From: Phoronis australis
Taxonomy: Eukaryota; Phoronida; Phoronidae
Assembly: GCA_002633005.1 (NCBI GenBank)
Contig: NMRA01000262.1
Location: 226,521-254,117 of the forward strand
Reading direction: 5' to 3'
DNA length: 27,597 nt
Of the stretch, positions 1 through 10,203 are shown in pieces. The notes under the pieces are model-generated. The model was not told the origin of the DNA. It saw nothing but the letters and a program-made list of their open reading frames with translations, and ran no database searches. Position 1 is the first letter of the stretch. Every line of letters begins with the position of its first letter. A program made the position numbers and the translations under genes.

Positions 1-331
1 CTATGGTCATAGTGTTGACTCAGTGGGATGTAGATGTAAGTAACAATCACTGTGGTGTGGCTATGGTCATAGTGTTGACTCAGTGGGATGTAGATGTAAG
101 TAACAATCACTGTGGTGTGGCTATGGTCATAGTGTTGACTCAGTGGGATGTAGATGTAAGTAACAATCACTGTGGTGTGGCTATGGTCATAGTGTTGACT
201 CAGTGGGATGTAGATGTAAGTAACAATCACTGTGGTGTGACTATGGTCATAGTGTTGACTCAGTGGGATGTAGATGTAAGTAACAATCACTGTGGTGTGG
301 CTATGGTCATAGTGTTGGCTCAGTGGGATGT
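1..331. repeat. 60 bp minisatellite, 5.5 copies, cut by window edge
   Basis: Five full 60 bp units and one partial unit lie head to tail and are nearly identical. The only differences seen are G to A at 240 (last base of unit 4) and A to G at 318. The repeat breaks off at about 331. The period is a multiple of three and the unit has no stop in one frame, so a 121-residue frame runs through it. I regard that frame as a by-product of the array, not a protein. The high identity implies recent expansion, and the array continues left of the window. Confidence 0.97.
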
Positions 332-1689
332 GAAGCCTGCAGGATGCTATTTATTGATCTATCCATAGTTTGAAAATTTGTCAGGAGTCGGTTGATGTCT
401 CTAAAAGAAACACGTCTTTGTTTGGAACTTGTGATAATCATTTGTCATTTGTCTGACTCGCTTAAACTGTATTAGGGGTAGGGGTCCTACTTCTGAAAAA
501 TTAAATCAATCTTACAATGCAGTTTTCTACCTCCGCATAAGGGAGAGTTGAATACGGTAAGGGAATTGTCTAAAGTTTTCGTCCTAATTTTCACAGGCTG
601 ATTTCCTTGCCAATCCAGTTAAACTATGAGTTGTTTTATAATAACTTTATGCAAACCATATCAGGCTCTAATGAAGTGGGGTTTCACTGTAATCCTTCTC
701 TTGCTTGTGCCTGGCATTTTATTTGAGTGCCTTCTGTATTATCTAGTTTAACACACACATCAACTTCCAAAACCTGTCGGTAATCAATTAATTAAGGTCA
801 AACAAATTAAGAACTTAAATAAAAACAATGGTGGCAGGCCTTATATTTTCTTCATTGCACAATGAGACGCCGGTTTCAAAATGAGTTGCGTGCTGACCAG
901 AATCAATTTTGCTATTTTCTTTGGCTTGAATTCCCCTGTTTTGACCATGTGTGCCAAGTAGATGAAAACTTAGGAAGGTAGAGTCATTCTGTCTGTCATA
1001 CTATGGTCTGTTGTGTGGTAGACACCAAAGATGATGATGATGATGCAGGGGTCAACAAACTTGATCAAGTATTACAGCACTCACTTGGCATGTTGCTGTT
1101 GGACATATGACAGATTGTATACACCATTCACATAGTACTTTGCTTACACTAAACCGAAAACCTGTCAAGTTTCTCAGGGGAGATGTTTCCTTCCAAGCCC
1201 CTCGCCCTCGCCCTCGCCCTGTGTAGACCCAGAATCATGACTTGAGGGTGTCTTATGGTACATTTGATAGACATGGGGGGTCTTAAAGAGGAAGCAACTA
1301 TTTTTGATGTTTTGGAAATTCTTCACCTGCTGAGCACATTGTGTGGCAGATGAGTGACATTTTGTTTCCTCACGTTTTTTGTGGGAAAATAAAGATAAAG
1401 AACATTTCAGTCTGTTACTAACTAGCTTGGTTTGAACTGTGTTGATATCACAAAACAACACTTGGTACAGTTTCCATTATTTGGTAAAGAATCTTGGAAA
1501 AACTAGAAAATGTAAAATAAGTGAGATTTATACCTTTAGTAAAACTATATATGGTTGTTTGTCTTGGAAATACATGTTTTAGTATTAATAACTTTTTCCT
1601 TGACGTATATTTACTGACCATTGAACAATTGAAAGTCATATAAATGGCCCAGTAAAAGGCCAGCACCTTCACTTCCATTGACCAAACAC
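332..1689. other. AT-rich DNA without a supported gene
   Basis: No convincing exon was found on either strand. It holds only a short GAT run near 1031-1046 and a CCCTCG run near 1197-1220. Open frames on the - strand at 1174-1678 have no coding character or convincing splice context. Confidence 0.6.
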
Positions 1690-1870
1690 GAATTACTGAT
1701 ACAGACTCTGTTCATCTTGAATATTTATATCAAATAAATTTATTATGTTATTGTTATTGTGTTGCGGTCAATGTATATTTCTTTTTGCAACCTTTTCTAG
1801 AAAGGAAAGATCACGTGACCCAATTAATGGTCAAAAATCAAATTATACGGCTCAGGGTTCAATACTTACT
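1690..1870 (+). repeat. Dispersed repeat family, copy 1
   Basis: This segment resembles two others in the window, around 9705-9880 and 24660-24800. The shared core runs from a T-rich stretch (AATGTAYATTTCTTTTT-like) through an AAAGGAAAGATCACRTGACC-like part to CCAATTAATGG. Copies 1 and 2 also share TCATCTTGAAYATTTAT upstream of the core. The copies are well diverged, so this is an old interspersed element, possibly a MITE or SINE. Its ends are not resolved. Confidence 0.65.
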
Positions 1871-1974
1871 GAAAATTGTTCTCCTGCCATTTTCGAGAGT
1901 TTATATGAAAATGATCAGCGATATTCTTCACCAGATAAGCTTTCTTTTATTTATTTATTTACTTGCGTCTACAG

Positions 1975-2209
1975 AGAGCACATGGGCTCCGCTACAAGAA
2001 CAACGAACATGTTTTACGAGTTTTGCGTGATCCTATATTGTTGCCGCAACTTCTACCAATAACTTCGTCGAAGCTTTGTTCCGATTGTCCCCACTGCACA
2101 GAAGTTTCAGTGAATACAAGAAGCTTTGTTTTAAATCCTACTATTTTCAGCAAGGTTTCGCTTGCAGATCAACTTCCGGAATTCACCTTTCCCACAAACG
2201 GAAACTTTG
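1975..2209 (+). CDS. Candidate internal exon, unrecognised protein
   Basis: A good splice acceptor (pyrimidine-rich tract ending in GTCTACAG at 1967-1974) opens a 78-codon phase-0 frame. The frame reads into a possible donor TTTG|GTAAAA at 2209/2210, leaving phase 1. The peptide begins RAHGLRYKNNEHVLRVLRDP and contains LLPQLLPI, a CSDCPHC cysteine cluster and ADQLPEFTFP. The composition looks like a real protein rather than a translated repeat. I do not recognise the family. The frame stays open to 2433, but beyond about 2250 it runs into a tandem repeat, so a donor before that is more likely. No partner exon was identified, so this could also be a pseudo-exon or an old transposon fragment. 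It lies upstream of FAK on the same strand and is likely to be a different gene. Confidence 0.38.
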
Positions 2210-2249
2210 GTAAAAGCAAAGTTTCTTCTCTAATGGGAAAGCACCTAAA

Positions 2250-2360
2250 AACTGTGGGACACAGACAACCCATATTTCATTTAAAAGAGTGTGAGACACA
2301 AACAACCCACATTTCATTTCAAACTGTGAGATGCAGACAACCCATGTTTCGTTTCCTCAT
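2250..2360. repeat. Three degenerate copies of a ~36 bp repeat
   Basis: The motif GTGRGACACARACAACCCA followed by a TTTCATTT-like tail recurs at about 2254, 2291 and 2326, with spacings of 37 and 35 bp. The copies differ at several bases. It lies directly downstream of the candidate exon at 1975-2209. Confidence 0.8.
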
Positions 2361-3108
2361 CTTCTCACCAATTTCGCCCTTTATCATTTCAAATTCTGTT
2401 CTCTTCTGTAGCTGTCATCACAAATTATTTTGAAAACTGTGGACCTTCACAAAATGTTAGATGTTGAAATTTGAAAAAATGCATAAATGTGGTGTGGACG
2501 GTAATCTGACTTCTAGAAAAAAGTTTTGCTTTTTAATTTATTCAACCTTGATTGTAAATTGTGCATGGTTCTATAGGTGTTCTATAGCAGTTTCTATACT
2601 TCACAGTTTTGTAAAAATTGAAAAGGTCAACCAGTAATGAACAGATGCTTATAATGAGTGATTTTGCATCTTGCCTTCAGAATCCTAAAAATCTAGACCA
2701 CAGACATGCGTTTTATTGAGCACAGGGAACTTGTGTGTTCACTGTAATTCAATAGAGGAGTTAACAGATTGTCAATGTGATTATTCATAAACTTTATGAT
2801 GTTTGTCTAAGTGCATATAGGTCTTGTTAATGGTTTTACTATCTGGCTATTAACACTTTCTTGTTATACTCGTATATCCTGTTGGCACCAAAGGGATTGC
2901 AACTTTTAAAAACTGGTTTTATAGTGACACTTTTAATTACTTACAAATTGGACAGTAATTTGCCATTACGCACAAATATTTTTGTTTGAGCGAGAAACTG
3001 GCAAAAATTTCAAGAATCTTAAATTTATACTTGTGGAGTGCTCAACAAATAGTTTGCATATACTCATATGTGTAGGGCCTTGTACTACAAAATGTTTAAA
3101 TACTTCCA
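2361..3108. other. AT-rich DNA without visible features
   Basis: No exon, repeat array or transposon end was recognised in this stretch. Confidence 0.55.
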
Positions 3109-4414
3109 GTGTTCTCCCATTACAACACTCCAAACATGGTGTAAATTGAGGGTTCTCCCATTACAACACTCCAAATATGGTGCAGATTGAGGGTTCTTCC
3201 ATTACAATACTCTAAACATGGTGTAAATTGAGGGTTCTCCCATTACAACACTCCAAATATGGTGCAGATTGAGGGTTCTTCCATTACAACACTCCAAACA
3301 TGGTGTAAATTGAGGGTTTCACCATTACAGCACTCCAAACATGGTGTAAATTGAGTGTTCTCTCATTACAACACTCCAAATATGGTGTAAATTTAGGGTT
3401 CTCCCATTACAACACTCCAAATATGGTGTAAATTTAGGGTTCTTCCATTACAACACTCCAAACATGGTGTAAATTGAGGGTTTCCCATTACAACACTCCA
3501 AATATGGTGTAAATTTAGGGTTCTTCTATTACAACACTCTAAACATGATGTAAATTGAGGGTTCTCCCATTACAACACTCCAAATATGGTGCAGATTGAG
3601 GGTTCTTCCATTACAACACTCCAAACATGATGTAAATTGAGGGTTTTTCCATTACAACACTCCAAACATGGTGTAAATTGAGGGTTTCCCATTACAACAC
3701 TCCAAATATAGTGTAAATTTAGGGTTCTTCGATTACAACACTCTAAACATGGTGTAAATTGAGGGTTCTCCCATTACAACACTCCAAATATGGTGCAGAT
3801 TGAGGGTTCTTCCATTACAACACTCCAAACATGATGTAAATTGAGGGTTTTTCCATTACAATACTCCAAACATGGTGTAAATTGAGGGTTTCCCATTACA
3901 ACACTCCAAATATGGTGTAAATTGAGGGTTTCCCATTACAACACTCCAAATATGGTGTAAATTGAGAGTTCACCCATTACAACACTCCAAATATGGTGTA
4001 AATTTAGGGTTCTTCCATTACAACACTCTAAACATGGTGTAAATTGAGGGTTCTTCCATTACAACACTCCAAACATGGTGTAAATTGAGGGTTTTTCCAT
4101 TACAACACTCCAAACATGGTGTAAATTGAGGGTTCTCCCAGTACAATAATCCAAACATGGTGCAGATTGAGGGTTATCCCTGTGCAATAATCAGAAGTGT
4201 GGTACAGACAGGGTTCTCCCAGAACATTACTATGAACACGGTGCAAATTGAAGGTTCTCCCAGTACAATAATCCAAACACGGTGGAAATTGAGGGTTCTC
4301 CCAGTGCAATAACTTAAACACAGTGCAAATTGAAGGTTCTTCAGGTACAATAATCTCAACATGGTGCAAATTAAGGGTTCTCCCAGTATAACAATCCAAA
4401 CATGGTGCAAATTG
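3109..4414. repeat. 41 bp satellite/minisatellite, ~32 copies, with higher-order structure
   Basis: The unit is about 41 bp (GGGTTCTCCCATTACAACAC followed by a TCCAAAYATGGTGTAAATTGA-like part). It is repeated for 1.3 kb. Between about 3470 and 3930 variants recur in a fixed five-unit order with a 204 bp period: the GTGCAG variant starts at 3559 and again at 3763, followed by the same four variant types. After about 4135 the units diverge (CCAGTACAATAATCC-like), forming an older right edge. The - strand frames at 4100-4507 are translations of this array. Confidence 0.95.
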
Positions 4415-4979
4415 CACATTATAATTTTTCGTATCCTGATCTTGCTTGTATTTCACTATCATTCTTACACCAAAATGATAAAAGTACATGAAGCACCACT
4501 TTGTCACATTAAAATTTCAATACTTTATCTCCTAAAACAGAGACATGGGTCACAGTTTGTAAACACTACGCAACGTTTCCAAACATGATGTAAAACATTT
4601 CAAACTCAGTAGAGCACCATGTTAGAATAAATAGACATTGACCTCTATGATGCTATGGCCGCTGACCTGTATGTTGCTATGGACACTCAATGGAAATCAT
4701 TTTTGTAGTGACCAGTTTTGAGTTCCTGCATCTAGGTTCAATTCTAGAAACTTTCATGTTGAAAATTGTTGATTTAAAATAACCACCTCTTTATTCAATG
4801 AAGTCTTTCATGTCCATGTTTCTCTGTCTTGTAATACAGTTTTTCGTTTTCTTGGGTTGGGCTATGAAAGAGTGAAATTTGCAGTGCGTAATGAACAATT
4901 GTAGACCCGCCTCTTTTTCTCTTGTGCTTGTAAACTGTCGCAAATTAGATTTAAAATGCAATGTCTACACATTCCAGGA
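4415..4979. other. Unique AT-rich spacer
   Basis: No gene is supported. A weak two-copy motif (TGACCTSTATGWTGCTATGG) occurs at about 4640-4685. Confidence 0.5.
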
Positions 4980-5083
4980 ATTGAGTCTTGTGGGAGTGAC
5001 TTAACATTGAGTCTTGTGGGAGTGACTTAACATTGAGTCTTGTGGGAGTGACTTAACATTGAGTCTTGTGGGAGTGACTTAAC
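4980..5083. repeat. 26 bp tandem repeat, 4 exact copies
   Basis: The unit starts ATTGAGTCTTGTGGGAGTGA and ends CTTAAC. It is repeated four times without a visible difference, which implies recent duplication. Confidence 0.97.
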
Positions 5084-5213
5084 ATTCTTTTTCTAGAGGT
5101 AATGATCATTTGAAGTGAATGTGACATGGATCAAAAAGTTAAATTGATCTGAACGATATGCTCTGAGATCTCAACTGTAAGGTATTCTTCATAATTGTCT
5201 TCATGTAGCATAT

Positions 5214-5425
5214 ATTCTCATGAATGGTTTACAAGGAAAGAAATGTGTTAGTAGGAATAGGATTGGTATGCTTGTATAGAGATATTTAGCTCTTGAGACA
5301 ACTATGTTGATGAGACAAGAACATTGTTCGTTAGAATGTCTCTGTGGTCTGTAACAGGGGATGATTGTCTACCTGATGTTCTCATGAACGGTTCTTGAGA
5401 GAGGAAATGTGTAAGTATTGAAGTG
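5214..5425. repeat. Degenerate direct repeat, ~165 bp apart
   Basis: A segment around 5214-5260 (TTCTCATGAATGGTT, then GGAAAGAAATGTGT) recurs in changed form at 5378-5425 (TTCTCATGAACGGTT, then GAGGAAATGTGT). It appears to be an old local duplication next to the 24 bp array. Confidence 0.55.
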
Positions 5426-5468
5426 CATTTTTTGTATAAAGAAAAACAACTAATGAATAGAAAATTTG

Positions 5469-6073
5469 CATTCCTCACTGATCATTAGAACATTAGAATG
5501 TATTCCTCACTGTTCATTAGAATGTATTCCTCACTGTTCAGTAGAATGTATTCCTCACTGTTCAGTAGAATGTATTCCTCACTGATCATTAGAACATTAG
5601 AATGTATTCCTCACTGTTCATTAGAATGTATTCCTCACTGATCATTAGAACATTAGAATGTATTCCACACTGTTCATTAGAATGTATTCCTCACTGATCA
5701 TTAGAATGTATTCTTCACTGATCATTAGAACATTAGAATGTATTCTTCACTGATCATTAGAACATTAGAATGTATTCCTCACTGTTCAGTAGAATGTATT
5801 CCTCACTGTTCATCAGGATGCATTCCTCACTGTTCATTAATATATATTCCTCACTGTTCATCAGAATGCATTCCTCCATGTTCATTAAAATATATTCCTC
5901 ACTGTGCATTAGAATGTATTCCTCACTGTTCATTAGATTGTATTCCTCACTGTTCAGTAGAATGTATTCCTCACTGTTCATTAGAATATATTCTTCACTG
6001 TTCATTAGAATGTATTCCTCACTGTTCATTAGACCATATTCACAGTAGAATGTATTCCTCACTGTTCATTAGA
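5469..6073. repeat. 24 bp minisatellite, ~24 copies, with 33-35 bp variants
   Basis: The unit is close to ATTAGAATGTATTCCTCACT followed by GTTC. Some copies carry an extra ATCATTAGAAC, making a longer variant. The period is a multiple of three, so frames stay open on both strands, for example an eight-residue MYSSLFIR-like repeat on + and MNSEEYIL on -. These frames (5738-6118 +, 5757-6062 -) are best read as array by-products, because both strands are open and there is no other gene signal. Confidence 0.95.
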
Positions 6074-7117
6074 CTTTCTGTTCCATCAGTTAGAGGTGAA
6101 GGTTGTCTCCTTTGTTGAAAGGCTTTTTGTTAGAGTACAACTTAGGCCTCTGACATCTGTTTAACACCACTGGACTTTGAATTTTCGGTTTTAAGCTCAT
6201 GACATGGTGAAATGAAATTTCTCCAAGTATGTTACTTTGTCATAAAATTTGTTTGTTACTTAGTGAAATGAAATTTCAAATTTGTTTTTTTGTTTCTTTG
6301 CACAGTACAGATCACGGTTCTTATTGAATCAATGTGAAATTTACACACAGCGTGTCTTTTGAATGGCTCGAAGCCTATTGTTTTTGGTTAAAATCAGATG
6401 CAAGATGGCGCTGTGGCATCCATTTTCCCTGCGCTGTATCTGGGCCATCACAATTGTGTTATGTCTTACCACTCTCCCAAGTACTCAAGATTTTCCAAAG
6501 ACTGACAATGTAATTGAGTTTTTGTGCTGTATCTTTGGCATCCCTTGACAGATCTGTCTGAAATTTGGTATGTTTATAGATCTTTGCAAGCACTATCAGC
6601 GTTGTGAAACCCGTTTCTTGCTATGACTTACCGTTCTCGCGATATTCAAGATTTACTGCTCAGTTGACTGTTGTTTTATTGACTACGGCTATTTCTCTAA
6701 CATTTCGTACACATATAGCAATGAGGGCAGCGTTGCCCTCCGAGACAGTGGTTTAGCAATTGGTAATGTGAATTATATTACAGCAGGTTACAAGTTATTA
6801 TCTCATATGATTGATTTACTTCAAAATTCAATACTTGAATGCTTTGTCATTTGATTTTCTTCCTGTGTTCGCAAACTTTAAGAACCTGGCTTTGAGAACT
6901 CCAATGAGGTCAAAAAATGGGGCAGTGGCAGTGGTTTATACTGGATTCCAAAACTGGGAGTCTATATTTTCCAAAAAAATGAGCAAACACGCCTTGTTCC
7001 CGCCAGCTCTGGTGGTCCGCTGCCTGCACCGCTATGGCTACAGAGCCATGCAATGGTGTATCCACCCATGTAATAGATAGTACCATGAAGTGTCATTGAC
7101 AGAACATAAGACATTTG
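6074..7117. other. No supported gene; old duplicated segments
   Basis: A motif GTGAAATGAAATTTC occurs twice (about 6207 and 6262). A second degenerate pair is seen at about 6458-6510 and 6620-6660 (TATGWCTTACC then CTCAAGATTT-like). A 7 bp stem GAGGGCA/TGCCCTC forms a near-palindrome at 6723-6740. An acceptor-like TTTCTTTGCACAG ends at 6305 but is followed by only short open frames. The open frames at 6363-6548 and 6811-7080 show no recognisable protein. Confidence 0.5.
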
Positions 7118-7123
7118 TTTATT
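7118..7123 (-). promoter_or_regulatory. Possible polyadenylation signal AATAAA
   Basis: The - strand reads AATAAA here, about 115 bp downstream of the stop codon of the candidate terminal exon at 7236-7335. Canonical hexamers are common by chance in AT-rich DNA, so this only supports the exon model. Confidence 0.35.
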
Positions 7124-7235
7124 TGATGAGTTTAAAATCTAAGTCTGTAATGACATGTTGGAAACAGTATGGGGAAGCATTTTACTCAAAAAAGAATGCG
7201 ATATTCATATTAGTGGTGTCATTGTCAACTGAGTT

Positions 7236-7335
7236 TTAAGCAGCAATGTCCTGTCTTCTTGAAGCAGATCGTCTGCGTAAAGTCTTGGTAAAGTGGCTCT
7301 CATTTTTATCGTCTGTGATCAAGCCTATGTTTTCT
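7236..7335 (-). CDS. Candidate 3' terminal exon, unrecognised protein
   Basis: On the - strand an acceptor GAGACTTAG ends at 7336. It is followed by one base completing a codon, 32 codons and a TAA stop (7236-7238). The peptide starts ENIGLITDDKNESHF and ends in a basic tail TLRRRSASRRQDIAA, which looks like a protein C terminus. Its phase (needs two bases from the previous exon) matches the donor at 7708. A poly(A) signal lies downstream. The acceptor's pyrimidine tract is poor and I do not recognise the protein, so the model is tentative. Confidence 0.36.
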
Positions 7336-7707
7336 CTAAGTCTCAGGTCTTGCAAAACATTTATATTCAATGCCGTTGTAATGTTTGCTTGAATTCCACG
7401 TCAACATGTAGGTACACCCAAAACTGGAATTATTGCAGAAATTACACAAAATAGGTCAAGTCCACTTCTTCGTCCACCATCTTGAATGTGTAATTAGGTA
7501 GAGTAAACTGATTCTCATGCATTTTCATTTGCTTGGATGGGAAAAGGTGAAACCAGATGTCGACTGGATTGTCAAACATTTGCAACTATGCCATTTCTAA
7601 TAATTTCAGGATTGTCGCAAATTCATTCTACCTGTTAAGAATCATGTTTTCTCAAGTTTGGATTGAATTGGTTCTCATAATGTGGGGCCCCTGACAATGA
7701 CTCTTAC

Positions 7708-7861
7708 CCATCTGTGGTAAATGTGGTGTGCAGGGCGTCCAGCAGTTTCCTCCTGTATTCTGATAAGAGAGGTGAACAAGCGAGCTCTTTGTGTGCCCGT
7801 TTGATGAAAGTATATATCTGGCTATGTGAAACTTGTGATAAATATTGCCATTTGACCTTGA
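7708..7861 (-). CDS. Candidate internal exon, same unrecognised - strand gene
   Basis: On the - strand the frame ends ACAGATGG|GTAAGAGT, a strong donor, leaving phase 2, which fits the exon at 7236-7335. The peptide includes YTFIKRAHKELACSPLLSEY and RRKLLDALHTTFTTDG, with the alternating charged and hydrophobic pattern of a helical domain. The upstream border is uncertain: acceptors GCAG (exon from 7861) or CCAG (exon from 7817) are possible, and the frame stays open to 7973. No earlier exon was found. The family is not recognised. Confidence 0.38.
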
Positions 7862-8404
7862 CTGCATACCAGTTTATGGTCTGGTCAACATTATAACAAG
7901 GATATCTTGATGACTGTTGACAAAGTGCTGGTGTCCCCCTCATCATAATTTGTGTTGGCCTCATAACACCCATAACACTTAACCTTGAAAGATTTTAGCG
8001 CTTGTCCCAGTGCACTTTTTACACCCTCGCTATCAATAGCTTACATGCTTTTGAGTGTCTGGGGTTTTGTGCTGTGCCCATTTATATTGTGTTTACACAC
8101 ATTTGCGTGGCCTTTTTATGTCCAATCATGCGATTTAAGTTCAATGCAAGCTTTTGATGCGATATCAAAACATTTGGCCTTACTTTGCCACTTCTTGCTG
8201 TTGGTCAAACCCACCTGTGCTACTGTAAGTGATCTCTTTTTTGTCAGTCTCTGTTTTAATCCAGGATTGTTGGTGATGGCTCAGAGTCATTCAGTTATTG
8301 ATTAACTGCTTCAGGTTCATGATATTTTCATGTGGAATACCAGGAAACCAACTGTGATGCATTTGATTTTTGTCTAAACTGTAAGTGGAGTCATTTGCGG
8401 CATG
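7862..8404. other. No supported gene
   Basis: A hydrophobic + strand frame (7985-8305) and short - strand frames exist, but none shows a recognisable protein or convincing splice pair. If the - strand gene is real, this stretch is probably its intron. Confidence 0.45.
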
Positions 8405-8406
8405 TG

Positions 8407-8441
<35 letters not shown>

Positions 8442-8448
8442 ATGTATG
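8405..8448. repeat. (TA)n(TG)n microsatellite
   Basis: A run of about seven TA units is followed by about ten TG units and a TATGTATG tail. It is a typical compound dinucleotide repeat, likely polymorphic. Confidence 0.95.
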
Positions 8449-8696
8449 GCTATGAGAATCCATTATAGAAAACTGTCGGCATAGATGGCTGCAATATGGG
8501 GACAGTTGTTTTTTGTTTTCTCATCTTTTTTTGAAAAGATAATAGATCATCATCACATTTTCAACTTCAGTGACAGTATTTGAAGGAAAATGGGAAGGGT
8601 CATACATTTCAGCTATTGTTTTTGTTGGAAATAGTCCAGATTTTGGTGTGATTTGAATCGTTCTCTATTGAGATTAGCAAGTATCATCGCATTACT

Positions 8697-8780
8697 GAAG
8701 CCGAGGTTTCGGTAATGTTTGGTGATATAGAAGCACAAATATTGAAGGCTAGGTTTCGGTAATGTTTGGTGATATAGAAG
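8697..8780. repeat. Direct duplication with 47 bp period
   Basis: AGGTTTCGGTAATGTTTGGT and the following GATATAGAAG occur at 8704 and exactly again at 8751. It is a recent two-copy duplication. Confidence 0.95.
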
Positions 8781-9303
8781 GTAATCTGACCTCCTGTACA
8801 TTGGCAGAATGACTGCATGGCATTGATAGTGATTTGGTGGCTATTTGGGGTGCCAATGTATCTTGGTAAAGCCCTAAATGCACGTTAAGATAAATTTGAG
8901 GTGCTCTTTTGATAGAATGCGGGGGCCCCTCTAACCATTATGTTGATGTTGTCACTTGTTCAGATTATGATGTAGTATATTAGGGTAATAATAGTTTGAT
9001 AGCATTATCTGACATAATGACAACATTATTAACATGGTGACATCTGGAGACTGTCCAACATTGCCTGTAATTTGAGCTAACTTTCTTGTGCCCTAATTGT
9101 GCTGAATGTCTCTTGGATTCCTTTGTTTTGTCCATCATCCTGTCTTCAGTCTGGTGAACAACAAGAGTTTTTATCAATTATTCATCAACTCCAGTCTGTT
9201 GGGTCACCATCACTAGTTGTGCAATGGTTTCCCTGCAGTGCTGGTGTGTTTCCAATCACTGCATTGCTGGACTGGTCTGGGGGTTATTTAACCTATCTTA
9301 ATT

Positions 9304-9337
9304 ACATAACACTAGTCTGTACATAACACTAGTCTGT
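9304..9337. repeat. 17 bp exact duplication
   Basis: ACATAACACTAGTCTGT is present twice in tandem. Confidence 0.95.
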
Positions 9338-9464
9338 ATGTACTAGGGGTGGGTGTGGCACATGGCTCATTGGGCGCATTCTCAATGAATCTTCCTTGAC
9401 ATATCTGTGTTTGTTTCTACAGTGCATCTCTCAGTGTATTTTTCAATACTACTGATTTGTTTGT

Positions 9465-9561
9465 AGGACTAACTTTGGAACATCATATCAGATTGTACGA
9501 CTAACTTGGCAACATCATATCTCAGATTGTTAATACTAACTTGGCAACATCATATCTCAGA
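9465..9561. repeat. Three degenerate ~36 bp tandem copies
   Basis: ACTAACTTGGCAACATCATA followed by a TCTCAGATTGT-like tail recurs three times. The first copy is the most divergent (ACTAACTTTGGAACATCATA). Confidence 0.85.
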
Positions 9562-9704
9562 GATTGGATTCAAGTGAAACTTTCAGATACTATGCTTTGT
9601 GCACTTATATTGAAAACGCTTTGAGGAATTGTCTATAAAAAATAGGAAAAAACTAATGTTGTACAAAATAAATAGGAAATAATATTTTAGAAACCTGTAT
9701 TTTT

Positions 9705-9880
9705 AGATCTCATCTTGAACATTTATGGATCGTGTTAATGATAGCGTTGTTTTGCTGTCAAATGTACCTTTCTTTTTTACTATATTTTACTAAAAGGATA
9801 TGGTCACATGCCCCAATTAATGGCAGGCTGGTAGAAAGTCAAAGATCAAACTTGATACAGTCTTTGTACTTTCAGAAAAT
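9705..9880 (+). repeat. Dispersed repeat family, copy 2
   Basis: It matches copy 1 (1690-1870) from TCATCTTGAACATTTAT through the T-rich core to CACATGCCCCAATTAATGG. It also matches copy 3 (24660-24800) through the core. It ends near the start of the 31 bp array, so the array may have expanded from its border. Confidence 0.65.
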
Positions 9881-9883
9881 TCA

Positions 9884-10052
9884 TACCTTTACTGTATTAG
9901 AATTAATACATACGTTTACTGTATTAGAATTAATACATAGCCCGGCTTACTGTATTAGAATTAATACATAGCCTGGCTTACTGTATTAGAATTAATACAT
10001 AGCCTGGCTTACTGTATTAGAATTAATACATAGCCTGGCTTACTGTATTAGA
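9884..10052. repeat. 31 bp minisatellite, first block
   Basis: The unit TACTGTATTAGAATTAATAC followed by ATAGCCTGGCT is repeated. The first copies are shorter (26 bp, with ATACGTT in place of ATAGCCTGGCT). The block stops at the N at 10053 and resumes at 10204. Confidence 0.95.
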
Positions 10053-10053
10053 N
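10053..10053. other. Single ambiguous base (N)
   Basis: This is the only N I saw in the window. It lies exactly where the 31 bp array breaks off and the gag-like 150 bp begins, so it probably marks an assembly junction. Confidence 0.95.
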
Positions 10054-10203
10054 CAGCATCTGGCAAAGTCATGTCATACATCTGACACTTTTTATAAGCA
10101 GAGTCAAAAATGTGGATGAACTCACCAATATCCTGTCCCATTTCCCGATGACACTTATCAAATTTTGTGTATGCCTCATACGCATAGTCCTTTCTATCTC
10201 GTG
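10054..10203 (-). pseudogene. Retrotransposon gag-like fragment, 49 codons
   Basis: The - strand is open for 49 codons from 10201 to the N. The peptide has the layout of a retrotransposon Gag core: DYAYEAYTKFDKCHRE, then QDIGEFIHIFDSAYKKCQ, ending MYDMTLPDA. This recalls the YxxF...R...DFIxxF...Y.K...MxLPDA pattern of LTR-element Gag proteins. It lacks a start, a stop, a zinc knuckle and any pol or LTR sequence. Both ends stop abruptly inside the 31 bp array. The homology is judged by pattern only. Confidence 0.6.

Noticed and set aside
3-368. 121-residue + strand open frame with a 20-residue repeat
   Set aside because: It is the translation of a 60 bp tandem array whose period is a multiple of three. 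There is no start context, splice site or unique coding sequence.
4100-4507. 135-residue - strand frame with repeated LNLHHVWIIV-like motifs
   Set aside because: It is produced by the 41 bp array (three units make 41 codons), not by a gene.
6306-6362. Possible short terminal exon after TTTCTTTGCACAG
   Set aside because: It gives only 10-18 codons before stops. It matches no protein and cannot be tied to the exon at 1975-2209 with confidence.
9127-9326. Possible + strand exon after a good acceptor (CATCCTGTCTTCAG)
   Set aside because: The following frame has no recognisable protein pattern and no convincing donor.
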